A stretch of DNA of 64,000 nucleotides. Source: Voacanga thouarsii (lineage: Eukaryota > Streptophyta > Magnoliopsida > Gentianales > Apocynaceae). A model generated the notes under the pieces. That model worked only from the letters and a program-made list of their open reading frames with translations, ran no database searches and was not told the origin of the DNA. The DNA is taken from positions 3,348,001-3,412,000 of the forward strand of contig JANUWF010001165.1 of the NCBI GenBank assembly GCA_026120185.1. The letters are read 5' to 3'. Shown here piece by piece: positions 1-10,822 of this stretch; position 1 is the stretch's first letter, and each line of letters begins with the position of its first letter. The position numbers and the translations under genes were made by a program.

Positions 1-162
1 GCTAAGGATGCTGGGCTTAATTGAGAAGCTTGGGTCTCTTGGGTTTGTAATGGATAATGAGTTAAATATTGACTTAATTCTATAATATTTGCCAAGTAGA
101 TTTTCACAAATTGTGATTAACTACCTGATAAACAAGATTGAGTCTACAATACTCGAGCTCAT
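1..162 (+). pseudogene. Copia-1 gag, upstream half (broken)
   Basis: Frame 2 reads a Ty1/copia gag (UBN2/DUF4219-type) segment with the family hallmarks GLIEKLGSLGF, MDNEL, DLIL, LPSRF and NKIEST, interrupted by one TAA. Gag is the structural protein of the retrotransposon particle. The frame stops at 162, where Ath-A begins, and resumes at 13878 with the matching continuation NLVKTAK. The last five bases, CTCAT (158-162), are repeated at 13878-13882 as the target duplication. The 5' end lies outside the window. Copia gag identity is inferred from family resemblance. Confidence 0.8.
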
Positions 163-1541
163 TGATGTGGAAATTTTTTGTGTATAAAAATCATTAAATT
201 GAAATCTATCCCTTAGTCAAGGTTTATTTAAAATACTAATCTCAAAATACACATACATGCAAGTATACTTATCGCAAACATAGTATAGGGAATAAACGAG
301 TATCAATCCTCAAAGGAACAAGTACGCACTAATCACTTTTCATTCATTGTTTAACCAACCTAATAAAGTGATAAAATCATAAAGAGAAAAATAAAGAAAA
401 ATATATACAACTCAAGGATGAAAGAATATGTAATTTAGACAAAGGCTTTTGAAAACATGTTAATGAATCACTTTACACATATCACAATCAATTATCATCT
501 TGATCTCATAAAGGACTTAATATAGACCCACTTCATTTTCTATCCATGGAATCACTATCTTCTAGTTAAATTAGTGAACATATTCAGTCTCAATCAATTT
601 ATCCAAAAGATGCATTAAAATTAATCCACATATAAACCCCTATATTCTAGGTGATTTAAAATATAAAATTAATTTTAGCAATCATCAACTAACCTTTGAT
701 TACTAAGTTCTTAACAGTTAACCCATTCTTCAAGCAAGTTAAGAGATAACAAATATGAAATTAATTAATTGAAGTCATTATCAACCCTTTTTTCAAGCAA
801 GTTAACAATAAAAATCAATCAACCAACTCTGTAAGAAAAAATAAGTAATCAAATCCCAAGATAAATAATGAATTGATAAAAAAGACTAAATTACCTCAAG
901 AAATCATGAATCCCAAAAACAATAAAAATATTAATTACATCATTATTCTAGAAAAAGAAAATAAAGATAAAAGAAAGAACTCATAGACAAGCCTTCTTTC
1001 TTCTCTTTGGAAACCTTCTTAAATAATGCTCCTTGAATGGTGAATCTCTCATTCTTTGAGTGATTCGAAGTTTAGATCCTTGGATTCACTACTTTCTGTT
1101 ATGTTTCTCTTGTTTAAATAAGCTTCTTTGATGCCAAAATTCATTTCTTGAGAAGCCTTGGCTGAGTAAGATTCAGAAAATACCAATATCTTTTGGAAAA
1201 TACCAAATTCGTGCACAAAATTGCGTGTTCTAGAGTGGACCTAGAGCTGGGTCCCTTCAATCCACCTGGTGCTAAGTGTATTTTATTCTGCTCCTGAACT
1301 TGTGCTCTATTTTCTCTATTTTCCCTATTGGACTTGGTGCAGTTGCCAAACCTGATTCCAGGTGCAAGCTGGAAATTTCTACTTTTTGCTCGAAATCCAC
1401 TTAATTCCACACAAATTCTTCGAAAACACTTTCCACAAGAAAAATGTCAAATAAGAAGGAATATTACTAGTTATTACATCAAAAGTATCTCAAATTAACC
1501 TCAAATAACTAGAAAAATAGTGATGAATTTAACTCTTATCA
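163..1541 (-). repeat. Ath-A 3' LTR
   Basis: This 1,379-bp LTR begins TGATGTGG and ends CTTATCA on the plus strand, so it has TG...CA ends. It aligns over its length with 12530-13877, apart from small indels. Its U3 part (right side) carries GC-rich motifs near 1231-1280 and 1330-1375. The purine tract of the internal region abuts it at 1542. Confidence 0.88.
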
Positions 1542-1560
1542 ATTACCCCACATTTGAACT
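1542..1560 (-). other. Ath-A polypurine tract
   Basis: The minus strand reads GTTCAAATGTGGGGTAATT directly before the LTR start. Purine tracts here prime plus-strand DNA synthesis in LTR retrotransposons. Similar GTGTGAGGG or GTGTGGGG tracts adjoin the 3' LTRs of Ath-B and Ath-K. Confidence 0.6.
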
Positions 1561-2933
1561 TTTGCTTGTCCTTAAGTAAAACATTTAAGCCAAGAAAATT
1601 ATCAAGAAAAAATAAGCTTTTACTTTTCCAAAAATTTGAGACACAGCAAGAATTATAACTTCCCTTCAAACTTTAGATCAAACTCTTGCCATTCATCCAA
1701 CCCTTTGAAAACAATTAAAACTTTGAAGCATTTATTAAAACATCACAAAATTCTTGAGATTAAATTAAACAAATTTACACTTTATTCTAAAAAAATTATT
1801 TTACCCTTCAAGCAAAAATATAGATAGCATGAATCATACAAGTCAAGCTATCTACCAATTCAAGCATTATAAATCCAAAAATTACACAACTCAAGTCATG
1901 ATGTAAGAAAGCACTCAATTTTTTTTTCATCTCAATTTTTTCAATGACTTAGGGAATTGATAACCTCAAGTGCATGGATTTCTCTTCACGCACCATATTA
2001 GCCCCCTTTTAGTCATCACTCATCCTTTTTTTAAAATTTTTTTTCTCTTTTTACTTCCACGAATTAATAGCCTCAAGAAAGTGAATTTCTCTACACTATC
2101 CGTATTGGCCCCCATAAACAAGCAAAAAGTTTTTTTTTTTCTCATCAACAACAATCAACTTATTGTTCTTACTCTTCAATTCACAATCACAATTTTTTTT
2201 TCACTCAATCTTTCCTCTCGAAGAGTTTATCTCCTCACAGTCCTAATCACAACTCAAAGCTAAGAAAAGTTTAAACCCATAATATAAGAGTTAGCTAACA
2301 AATTTCCCCACATTCATCATATCCTCCATATTTAAACTAGATGAGTCAAATAATATTCAAACACTAATGCATAAACAAGATTAATCCAAATTCTCAAGTC
2401 TTGAAAATATCTTGCCTAATAAACCAATTGCATATAAATCTACCAAATGAATGACAAGACTCATATCCGAGTAAGAAAAAGAATTACAACCTTGCAAAAA
2501 AATGAAAACAACAAAAAATTTGGAAAAATTTCACAAAAAAATGATATGAAAAATATCTTCAATACCTAAACTCTCCCCTCACACTTAAACGGGACATTGT
2601 CCTCAATGGCCAAAAATAGAACAATGAAAGCAAAGCTAAGAAGACCAAAATAAATAAAGAGAAAGAATAGAAAAAACAAAATACTTCTATTGTGAATTAG
2701 TTCCAACATATGCGAATCCACCGCAAGGAGTAGTCATTAGAGAAGTCACAATGGTACCTAACTCAAAAGAAAAAAAAACCAAAAAAACATAAATCTGGAA
2801 CAAGAAAGAAAAGAAAAATAAAGGAAAAAAAACATCTAAAACTAAAAACTAAAAATGGTCATTAAAATTCAAAGAAAAAGAAATAAAATAAAATTGATAG
2901 AAAATAAAATAAAATACAAGTGCAATGAGTAAA
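1561..2933 (-). mobile_element. Ath-A 3' untranslated internal region
   Basis: No credible coding frame is present. The stretch is A-rich with short polyT runs. It holds the conserved line GGGACATTGTCCTCAATGG (about 2592-2610), also found in Ath-B (6150s), Ath-G (33905s) and Ath-K (41430s), which identifies it as family untranslated sequence lying between the third ORF and the purine tract. Small open frames here are not conserved between copies. Confidence 0.6.
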
Positions 2934-3642
2934 TTAAGAGTCTTCAGACTCATCATAATTATCATTACCATCATCATCATCATCATCATCTCTGGCAGCT
3001 CGACTAGTGGATGTACCAGTGGACTGCTGGATTAAGATCGCCAACTTTTTTTCTTAGACATCCTAATAACGATGGAGGCCAGTAATGGAATCTCGTAGTT
3101 GGAGGAAGATGGTCATTTGGCTCTCTAGTTAGGCCTCCATTCATGCCTCAAAATCAGCACTAGAATGCGAACTACTAGCATGAGCATGAGGTCAAGTAGG
3201 CAGCTCCTCCAGCTACTCCTCATCAGGGGGAAGCTCCACCAAAGTATCTTCAGTTACTAGGTCCCAGTTAGTGGTCGGCTCACTAATCTCTCTATCTAAG
3301 CTAACTCTAATGTCCTGTAGGATACGCATAATAATCATGGGGAATTTGAGTGCTTTGGCTGATATGCTGAGTAAACAACCTCTCTCATAAACTAAATAAT
3401 AATAGGGGCAAGGGGAATAGACTCACTCCTCATTATCTCATCAAGAATGTAAATATCAAGGACCCTAAACTCATTGAAACCACTAGCCTTAGGGTAAACA
3501 TTGAAAGAGAAAATGTAGATTAGGGAACGCAATTGAGCCTCAAGATCTTTATTGGAGTAGTAGCGATATTGGCCTATTTGCCTCTTTCTCCACATATGCA
3601 AACTAGTCCTAACAGCACTCATATCCTAGGTCTTTTGGTTAG
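2934..3642 (-). pseudogene. Ath-A third ORF, C-terminal part (transposon-protein-like)
   Basis: The minus frame matches Ath-K's third ORF: YYSNKDLEAQLRSLIYIFSF followed by ASGFNE.R and DIYIL here, against FYSNNDLAANFRAIVYMFGF, ASGFNETR and DTYIL there. The C-terminus ends in an Asp-rich tail coded by a CAT/ATC triplet run near 2965-2990, with stop TAA at 2934-2936. It resembles the 'putative plant transposon protein' domain found in many plant LTR-element ORFs (name from memory); its function is unknown. Several stops break it. The N-terminal part lies at 9228-9663 beyond Ath-B. Confidence 0.7.
3638..3642. repeat. Ath-B target-site duplication, left copy (GTTAG)
   Basis: GTTAG precedes the LTR start at 3643. 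On the right, the expected ...TTATCA-GTTAG-TAATTATGG reads TTACAAGTAATTATGG, which fits a small deletion that removed the LTR terminus and most of the duplication. This is inferred, since only one copy is intact. Confidence 0.45.
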
Positions 3643-5054
3643 TGATGGGCAAATTTTGGATTTATAAAATTCATCAAATTTAAATTCATCACTCAAGTTT
3701 TAATTAAAACATTAATCCCAAAATATACATACAAGTAAGTGTACTTATCGCAAGCGTAGTACAGGGAATTAACGAGTATCGATCCTCAAAGGAATAAGTA
3801 CACACTTATCACTTTTCATTCATTGTTTAACTAACCAAATAAAGTGATAAAATAATAAAAAGAAAAAATAAATAAATATATACAACTTAAGGATGTAGGA
3901 ATATGTAATTTAGACAATTATCCTAGAACACATGATAATGAATCATTTACCAATCATCTCAAGTAATCATCATCTTGGCCCCATGAAGGAATATAAAGTA
4001 AAATTCAATCGTTTCCCAAGTCATAAATCTACTTATATAGACTCCACTTTTTTTTTCCTATCCATGGAATCACTATCTTTTGATTAAATTAGTTGATTTT
4101 CCAATTAAACCAACACAACCAAAACATGCATTAAACTTAATTCCTCATAAATATGAAATTAGCTAATGACACTTTGCTCTAGGTGAGATCAACTAATCTT
4201 TGATCACTTTAGTCATTTAATTTTAACTTCGTTTCCCAAGTCCATTAAGATTTGAAAAATATGAAACCAATGCAATGAACTCCTAATATTGTTTCCCAAG
4301 TAAATTAGAAGAAAACGAATCAATAACTAATGATAACAAGTAATCAAATACTAAAGACGATAGAAAATTGATCAAATAACTAAATTAATCAAGAAACCAT
4401 GAATCTCAAAATAATGTCAAATTACAATAAAAACATTGAATACATCATTGTTTAAGAATAAGAAAACAAAGATAAAAGAAAGTACTCATAGACAAGCCTC
4501 ATTCTTCTCTATTGAAGACTCTCTTGAAGAACTCTTATTGAATAGTGAATCTTTCCATCTTTGAGTGATTGAAAGTTTTACTCTTGGATTCACTACTTTC
4601 TCTTGTGTTTTTTTTGTATAAATAGGCTTCTTTGATTCTAAAATTCATTGCTTAAGGAGTCTTGGCTGAGTAGGATTTGGAAAATACCAAAATCCTTTCG
4701 AATATACCAAAATCATACATAGGATTTCATGAGTCCACAGTGGACCTGGCGTCGAATCTAGTCGACCCACCTAGCACCGGGTGTGTTCTTTTTTTTCTCT
4801 AAAGCTACTCTATTTTCACTAATTTTCTAGATTGGACCTGTTGCCTAGTGCCTTAACTAGACCTAGCACTAGGTTTGTCCTGGAACCTACACTCTTTTTG
4901 CTCGAAATCTACTTAAATCTGCACAAATTTGTCAAAAAATACTTTCTATAAGCAAAATATTAAATAGGAAGGAATGTGCCTAGTTATTACATCAAAAGTA
5001 TCTCAATTTAACCTTAAATAACTAGGAAAATTGTGATGATTTTAGCACCTATCA
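3643..5054 (-). repeat. Ath-B 3' LTR
   Basis: The ends are TGATGGGC and CACCTATCA on the plus strand. U3 lies on the right with GC-rich motifs near 4735-4785 and 4843-4890. The adjoining sequence ACACCCTCACACTTG from 5055 is the purine tract read on the other strand. Confidence 0.87.
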
Positions 5055-6495
5055 CACACCCTCACACTTGAACTTTTACTTGTCCTTAAGCAAAAACACT
5101 TGAGCCAAGAAAATCACGAAGAAAACACAAGCCTTTACTTTTCCAAAAAATTGAAATATAACAAGGATTATTACTTCCTTTCAGACTTTAGATAAAAATC
5201 TTGCCATTCATTACACTCTTTGAAAACAATTCCAACTTTGAAACATTTAACAACACATCACAAAACTCTTGAAGTCAAATTAATCAATTTATACATTAGT
5301 CTAAGAAAATTACTTCACTCTTCAGGCCAAAACATAGAAAACATGAATTACACAAGTCAAGCTATCTAGCAACTCAAGCATTATAAATTCAAAAATTGCA
5401 CAACTCAAGTCATGATGTAAGAAAAACACTCAAAACTTTTTTTTTCTCTCAATTTTTTCAATGACTTAGGGAAATGATAGCTTTAAGTGTATGGATTTCT
5501 CTTCACACACTGTATTAGCTTCCTTGTAGTCATCACTCATAATTCTTTTCAATATCTTTCCTCTCTCTTGCTTTTGGGAATTTATAATTTCAAGAAAGTG
5601 GATTTCTCTTCACTATCCATATTGGCCCCCATAGTCAAGCAAAAACAACAGTTTACCATCTTCAAAGAGGAAACAATAATCAACTCATTTTTCTTAATTT
5701 TTTAACTCAAAAAAATTTTCCCCAATCTTTCCACTCAAATATCTTTTATCTCCTCACATTCCTTATCACAATTGCAAGCTAAGCAAAGTTTAAACCCATA
5801 ATACTAGAGTTAGCTAACAATCTTTTTTCCATATTCATCATATTCTCCATATTCAAACTAGATGAGTGAAATAATATTCAAAAACCAATGCATAAATAAT
5901 ATTAATCCAAATTTTCAAGTCCTATAAAATATCCTATCTAATAAACCAATTTATTGTCGATAAAAATCTACAATATGAATGACAAAACTCATACCTAAGT
6001 AAGAAAGAGAATTACAACGTTGCTAGAGCAATGAAAACCACAAAAATTCGAATTTGAAAATGTCAAAATTTAGCTGCCACAAAAAAAAAAAAAACCAAGA
6101 TAATTGATAAAAAACCTGGACAAAGAATATCACCAAACCTCTTCCCCACACTTAAACCGGATAATATCCTCATTGGCCAAAATTTAACACAAGAAAGCAT
6201 CTCCAAAGGAACTAAAATTGATAAAAGAGGTAGAAAGTTAAAATACTCCCCAAGTGCAATAAGTTCCAATAAATTATAAAACTTGGAATAGAGAGAAGAA
6301 TTTATCCAAAAGGACTTTATTCCGACCTACAAAAGAAAACACAACTAAAAGTACAAGAAAAAAAAATAAAGTAAAAACACACCTAAAAAAAAATGCAAAC
6401 TAAAAATCCTAAGAAAGTAAATAAAGATACGACTCATTCCCACACACTTAAGATGGAAAATATTTTCCATATTTGGGAGAGGAAAAACAAAACAC
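5055..6495 (-). mobile_element. Ath-B 3' untranslated internal region
   Basis: This is noncoding, with polyA and polyT runs. Its right part (6127-6180) holds the conserved family line around ACTTAAACCGGATAATATCC, a decayed form of the GGGACATTGTCC line of the other copies. The open frames seen here are not shared with Ath-G and I leave them out. Confidence 0.55.
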
Positions 6496-7498
6496 TTAAC
6501 AAAACCAAACACAAAACAAAGATACAAACTCTTTCCACTCATCATGCATCCTCATCAAATCTTTGGAAAAGTGATTAATGTTCAAAGTAGAAGATAGGCA
6601 TGATGAATATAGAAAGGAGGAAGGTTTTTGAAAAAGGTAATGTTTATGAAAAAAAAAAATTCTCAGTAAAGCAAGACACATAAACTTTACTCTCTAACAT
6701 TCTTTTAGACACATAAATATCTTTTTTCAACATATAAGTGCACATGTTATCTAACAGATGCATTAGCTTTGAAATTAGCAATTGACCCTTCAAAAGAATT
6801 TTCACAATTAAAATTCCCCTTTAAACTTAGTATTTGAGTTCTCAAAGATTGAATTAAGAAATCCTTACTTTTCAATGCATCAACAACAACAACAAAGCCT
6901 TAATCCCAAGTAACTTGGGGTCGACTACATGAACCAACGTCAGGCAACAAAGCCTTACTTTTCAATGCATAATCTACAAAAATTAAGTTACCTCTCTTTG
7001 GATGGATCGAATGGTAGAATTTATCAACATCATCCAAGGACTTTGTATGATGTAGCATTGAAATATCCAACTCCTCGAGGCATATTAAATTCCATACTTC
7101 ATCATTTGGACCATTGTCCTCCAAGCATGGAGAGAACTTAAGAAATCACGTGACAAAGAGATATTAGAATTATTCACACATAGAGGAGAATCGAATACCT
7201 ACCTTTTCACATTAGGAAATTGTTCTTCATATCCCCTCTCATTTCTTTGGGGACTCTTTTGTTCAAGTGTATGGGCCTTTATGGCATCTTTAACAAATTT
7301 AGCTAGTTGTGTTCTTTGATGGCTCATACGTTAGGATGCTTTTTCATGCCCCTTAACAGATAAATTTGTATTGCCGACAAAAGAATACATTGAAGCATCA
7401 AGTGACATCTCACTAAAAGTGTCAATCCGAACTTGTAACCTTGACAATATATCATCATTGTAACTCTTTTGACGTTGTGCCCATGAATAATTATCCAT
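6496..7498 (-). pseudogene. Ath-B cargo ORF: unrecognised protein of about 300 residues
   Basis: The ATG at 7498 opens MDNYSWAQRQKSYNDD; stops and frameshifts follow, and the reading ends DLMRMHDEWKEFVSL...C-stop at 6496. The same protein is encoded on the plus strand in Ath-G (32660-33552), so it is a family feature and not a chance frame. Shared landmarks in order are MDNYS.AQ.QKSYNDD, RTQLAK.V.DAIK.HTL, LDISMLHH (LDLSMLHH in Ath-G), HLYV and RMHDEWKEFVSL (RKYDEWKEFVSL). There is no zinc knuckle, no protease or polymerase motif, and no obvious membrane segment. I do not recognise the family. A SINE (6881-6952) with its duplication interrupts the frame. Confidence 0.6.
6881..6952 (-). mobile_element. 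5'-truncated SINE (Au-like 3' end)
   Basis: On the minus strand the piece ends GGCTTTGTTGTTGTTGTTG, the (TTG)n tail of Au-type plant SINEs, preceded by CCCAAGTTACTTGGG. It is flanked by an exact 18-bp duplication CCTTACTTTTCAATGCAT (6863-6880 and 6953-6970), the hallmark of target-primed insertion. About 72 bp remain, so the tRNA-like head is missing. The duplication is seen directly; the Au assignment is from memory of the family tail. Confidence 0.82.
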
Positions 7499-7837
7499 GA
7501 TGATGTTTTGAACCTCGTGATCAAAGAAAAATAAAAATCAAATCAAAAGTAAAAATAAAAACAAACAAAAATAATAGAAAAACTAGGAAAAGAAAAATAC
7601 ACAATTAGAAATACTCACAAACTACATAAATACAAAAGTTAGTGGTATTTACAAGTATAACAGGAACTAAGCTAGTCAATTAAGTGTCTCAATGTTACAA
7701 ACAACAAAATATGGCACTTAGTTACACAAAGAAAAGATATACATAGTCACATGTAGATATATAAACATATAAGCATGGTTAAATCAACAAAATCCAAGCT
7801 TTCGTGATATTATTCCCCAGTAACAGTGCCAAAAACT
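7499..7837 (-). mobile_element. Ath-B leader and primer binding site
   Basis: This is the untranslated leader between the 5' LTR and the cargo ORF. The plus strand TTCCCCAGTAACAGTGCCA (about 7813-7831) is the complement of a decayed TGGCGCCGTTGCCGGGGA-type primer site, which matches the 3' end of plant tRNA-Asp. No coding is seen. Confidence 0.65.
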
Positions 7838-9227
7838 TGATACGTAAATTTTGAGTGTATAACAATCATTAAATCTAAATCCATCCCTTAGTCAAGTTTT
7901 AATTAAAATATTAATCCCAAAATACACATACGAGCAAGTATACTAATCCCAAGCATAGTATAGGGAATTAACGAGTATCTAACCTCCAAGGAACAAGTAC
8001 ACACTAATCACTTTTCATTTATTGTTTAACCAACCAAATAAAGTGATAAAATAATAAAAAAAAATAAAGAAATATATACATCTTAAGGATGTAGGAATAT
8101 GCAATTTAGACAATTATCCTAGAACACATGATAATGAATCATTTAGCAATCATCTCAAGTAATCATCATCTTTCTCATCATGAAGGAATATAAAGTAAAA
8201 TTCAATCTTTTTCCACGTCATGAATCTACTTATATAGATTCCATTTATTTCCTAATCTATAGAATCACTATCTTTTGATTAAATTAGCAGATTTTCCAAT
8301 CAAATCAACATAACAAAAACATGCATTAACCTCAATTTCTCATAAACATGAAATTAGCTAATGGCTCTTTGCTGTAGGTGAAATCAACTAATCTTTGATC
8401 ACTTAGGTCCATTAATCTTAACTGCGTTTCCCAAATCCATTAAGATTTGACAAATATGAAATCAATGCAATGAACTCCTAACATTATTTCCCTACTCATT
8501 TAGAAGAAAGCACATCAATAACTATTGATAATAAGTAATCAAATGCTAAAGATGATAGAAAATTGATCAAATAACTAAATTTATCCAGAAACCTTAAATC
8601 CCAAAATAAAGTCAAATTTCAATAAAAATATTGAATACATTATTGTTTAAGAACAAGAAAATAAAGGTAAAAGAAAGAACTCATAGACAAGCCTCCTTTT
8701 TCTCCCATGAAGACTCTCTTAAACAACCCTCATTGAATGGTGAATCTCTCATTCTTTGAGTGATTAGAAGTTTTGCTCTTAGATTCACTACTTTTCTCTC
8801 ATGTTTTTCTTGTATTATAGGCTTCTTTGATGCTAAAATTCATTGCTTAAGGAGTCTTAGCTGAGGAAGATTCGAAAAATACCAAATTCGTGCACAAGAT
8901 TTCGCGAGTCCAAAGCGGACCTGGCGCCGGGTCCAGTCGACCCACCTGGCACTAGGTGTGTTCTATTTTTTCCCTGACGCTGCTCTGTTTTCACTATTTT
9001 TCCAGATTGGACCTGGTGCCTGGTGTCTTAGCTAGACCTAGCGCTAGGTTCATATTGGAACTGTCACTTTTTTTTGCTCGAAATCAACTTAAATCTGCAC
9101 AAATTTGTCAAAATACTTTCCACAAATAAAATGTTAAATAGGAAGAAATTTTCCTATTTTTTACATGAAAGTTATCTCAATTTAACCTCAAATAACTCGG
9201 AAAATAGTGATGATTTTAGCCCTTACA
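7838..9227 (-). repeat. Ath-B 5' LTR
   Basis: This is the pair of 3643-5054. It begins TGATACG on the plus strand; the outer end is damaged (CCTTACA where CTTATCA is expected). The best preserved GC-rich motif of the window, ACCTGGCGCCGGGT, lies at 8919-8932 in U3, with a second block at 9008-9052. Confidence 0.86.
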
Positions 9228-9663
9228 AGTAATTATGGTCCACAGCTATCCATGGCCCCTCATCAAGTACTTCCAAAATCCTTGCTAATCTAACCCTATC
9301 AAACTTAATAGATACCCCTTTAACCATAGTAGAAATAACCTGGAGGTTCTTTTTCTTTTTATCCTATATATTGGCATAAAACTCTCTTACTCTCATAGGA
9401 CAATAAGCACCTCCAAATCTAATGATAGGCTCCCACCCTAGTTGCCTAAACATAGTAGAAAGCTCCAAAGAATTATCCAAGAAAGGCCTATACCTCTTTT
9501 CTACAATGATTTTGTTATGTTGGTGGCCTTCATACAAGATTTCACAAGTAGGGTTAAAGAATTAGGTAGGCTAGGTAGGTAGAGGCTCAAAAGAAGGTGT
9601 AGATGAAGATAAAGCTCTAGCTCTCTTAGCCCCAGTTGCAAATCCCCTAGGTCTCCTAGACAT
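9228..9663 (-). pseudogene. Ath-A third ORF, N-terminal part
   Basis: The ATG at 9663 opens MSRRPRGFATGAKRARALSS, closely parallel to MPRARGHSSKRARASSSS of Ath-K's third ORF: a basic, Ser-rich head. Next come NKIIVEKRY, MFRQLGW and VKGVSI, against NKIIVERTF, MFRRLGW and VKGIPI in Ath-K. It breaks at 9228, where Ath-B begins, after the residues WIAVDHNY; the continuation TNQKT lies at 3642 and leftward. In-frame stops are present. The function of this family is unknown. Confidence 0.7.
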
Positions 9664-10822
9664 GATGAAGAGATGATAATGGACAAAAGGAGTATATAGA
9701 AAAGAAAATAGGACACCCTCAAGATCACACCTTACAACACAATCAAACACAACCCTCAACCATCTCACAATCACAACACTACTCAATGCAACCACCATCT
9801 CAATATACCCCAAAAAACCATAAGTTAATGAATAAAACATAACATAACCTCCTCTACCAATACCTACAAAAAGATAGCCATTGTCCAATCCTAAACATAA
9901 TATCAATATCGATGATCAAATTAGTAATGCCATTCATGTCATAATGTAAAGTTCATAATCATAATGCTAAGTTAAACATGAACAATTATCTCTCAATCTA
10001 TGAAGCAAATATCTTGGTAAGCTGAAAATTACACTCACGAGAGGCATACTTAATAGCCTCCAAAAAGATATGAAACATGAATTGCATCAATCAAATATTA
10101 TAGTTAATCATAAACCCATGCTAACTAAGCCTAAAAGAAAGCAAAATTTTCAGCATCCATCCAACCAAAAAAAGAACAAGAATTTTCAGACCAAAATTCG
10201 TAGGAAAATACCCAATAATTAATATGAACAACAACTAAACTATAGAAAGTGCAGAAAAATCATACCACAATGATCTTCAATGTATAGGTGATGATCCTAT
10301 GCAAAAAGATTGAGGAAATTGTGCACCAAGTGGAAGGATTGAAAAATGGATTTTGTGAGAAAAGATTGGATTTCTCTTGGTTTTAATCCAAAACTTCAAG
10401 AACAAAATGGTGATTTGGTGTTAGGAAGGTGTTTTGGAGGTTTAGAAAGTGACCCTCTTCAAGAACAAAGTCGTGATTTGGTGTTAGGAAGGTATTTTGG
10501 AGGATTACAAAGGGAGATGAAGGTTTGTTTGAAAAATATGGCCAAAAGTGGCCGTTGGTGACTTATGGCCGATGGGACTTGGCAGTAGGTCAAAGTAATG
10601 GGCCTAGAGCGGAGCCCATGCTATCTAGGCATAGTTATTTTGGCCTTGTGGACTTCGTACCGGGGCTAATGTTTGGACCTAGTGCCAGGTCAGCTCTGTT
10701 CGTAAAAACATATTTTTTAAAAATTAATTAATGAAAACAACAACAATTAAAACCACAAAATCATGAAGAAATTTTATTCTAAAAATTAAAAAGGCGTAAA
10801 AATAAAGAAAAGCACACAAAAA
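9664..10822 (-). mobile_element. Ath-A spacer between gag and third ORF
   Basis: There is no conserved coding. The stretch holds a GC-rich block at about 10590-10700 (GCCCATGC, TACCGGGGCTAATG, ACCTAGTGCCAGGT) like the U3 motifs of the LTRs. Two near-identical 60-70-bp stretches, each containing GATTTGGTGTTAGGAAGGT, lie in tandem at 10412-10430 and 10474-10492. Pol would sit here in an autonomous element and is absent. Confidence 0.55.

Larger units (their letters stand above)
3643..9227 (-). mobile_element. Ath-B: non-autonomous Athila-like LTR element inserted in Ath-A
   Basis: The LTRs at 3643-5054 and 7838-9227 pair with each other. Both carry the ACAATTATCCTAGAACACAT version of a segment where the Ath-A LTRs differ. 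A tRNA-Asp-like primer site lies next to the right LTR and a purine tract next to the left one, giving minus orientation. The 2.8-kb interior has no gag or pol, only a decayed ORF for an unrecognised protein (7498-6496) containing a SINE. Removing Ath-B reunites the two halves of Ath-A's third ORF, which shows the order of insertion. Ath-G at 31234-35314 is a plus-strand relative. Confidence 0.88.

Noticed and set aside
1970..2263. 97-codon open frame rich in Phe and Leu
   Set aside because: It comes from T-rich untranslated sequence of Ath-A, antisense to transcription; the similar stretch in Ath-B (5487-5705) does not keep the protein.
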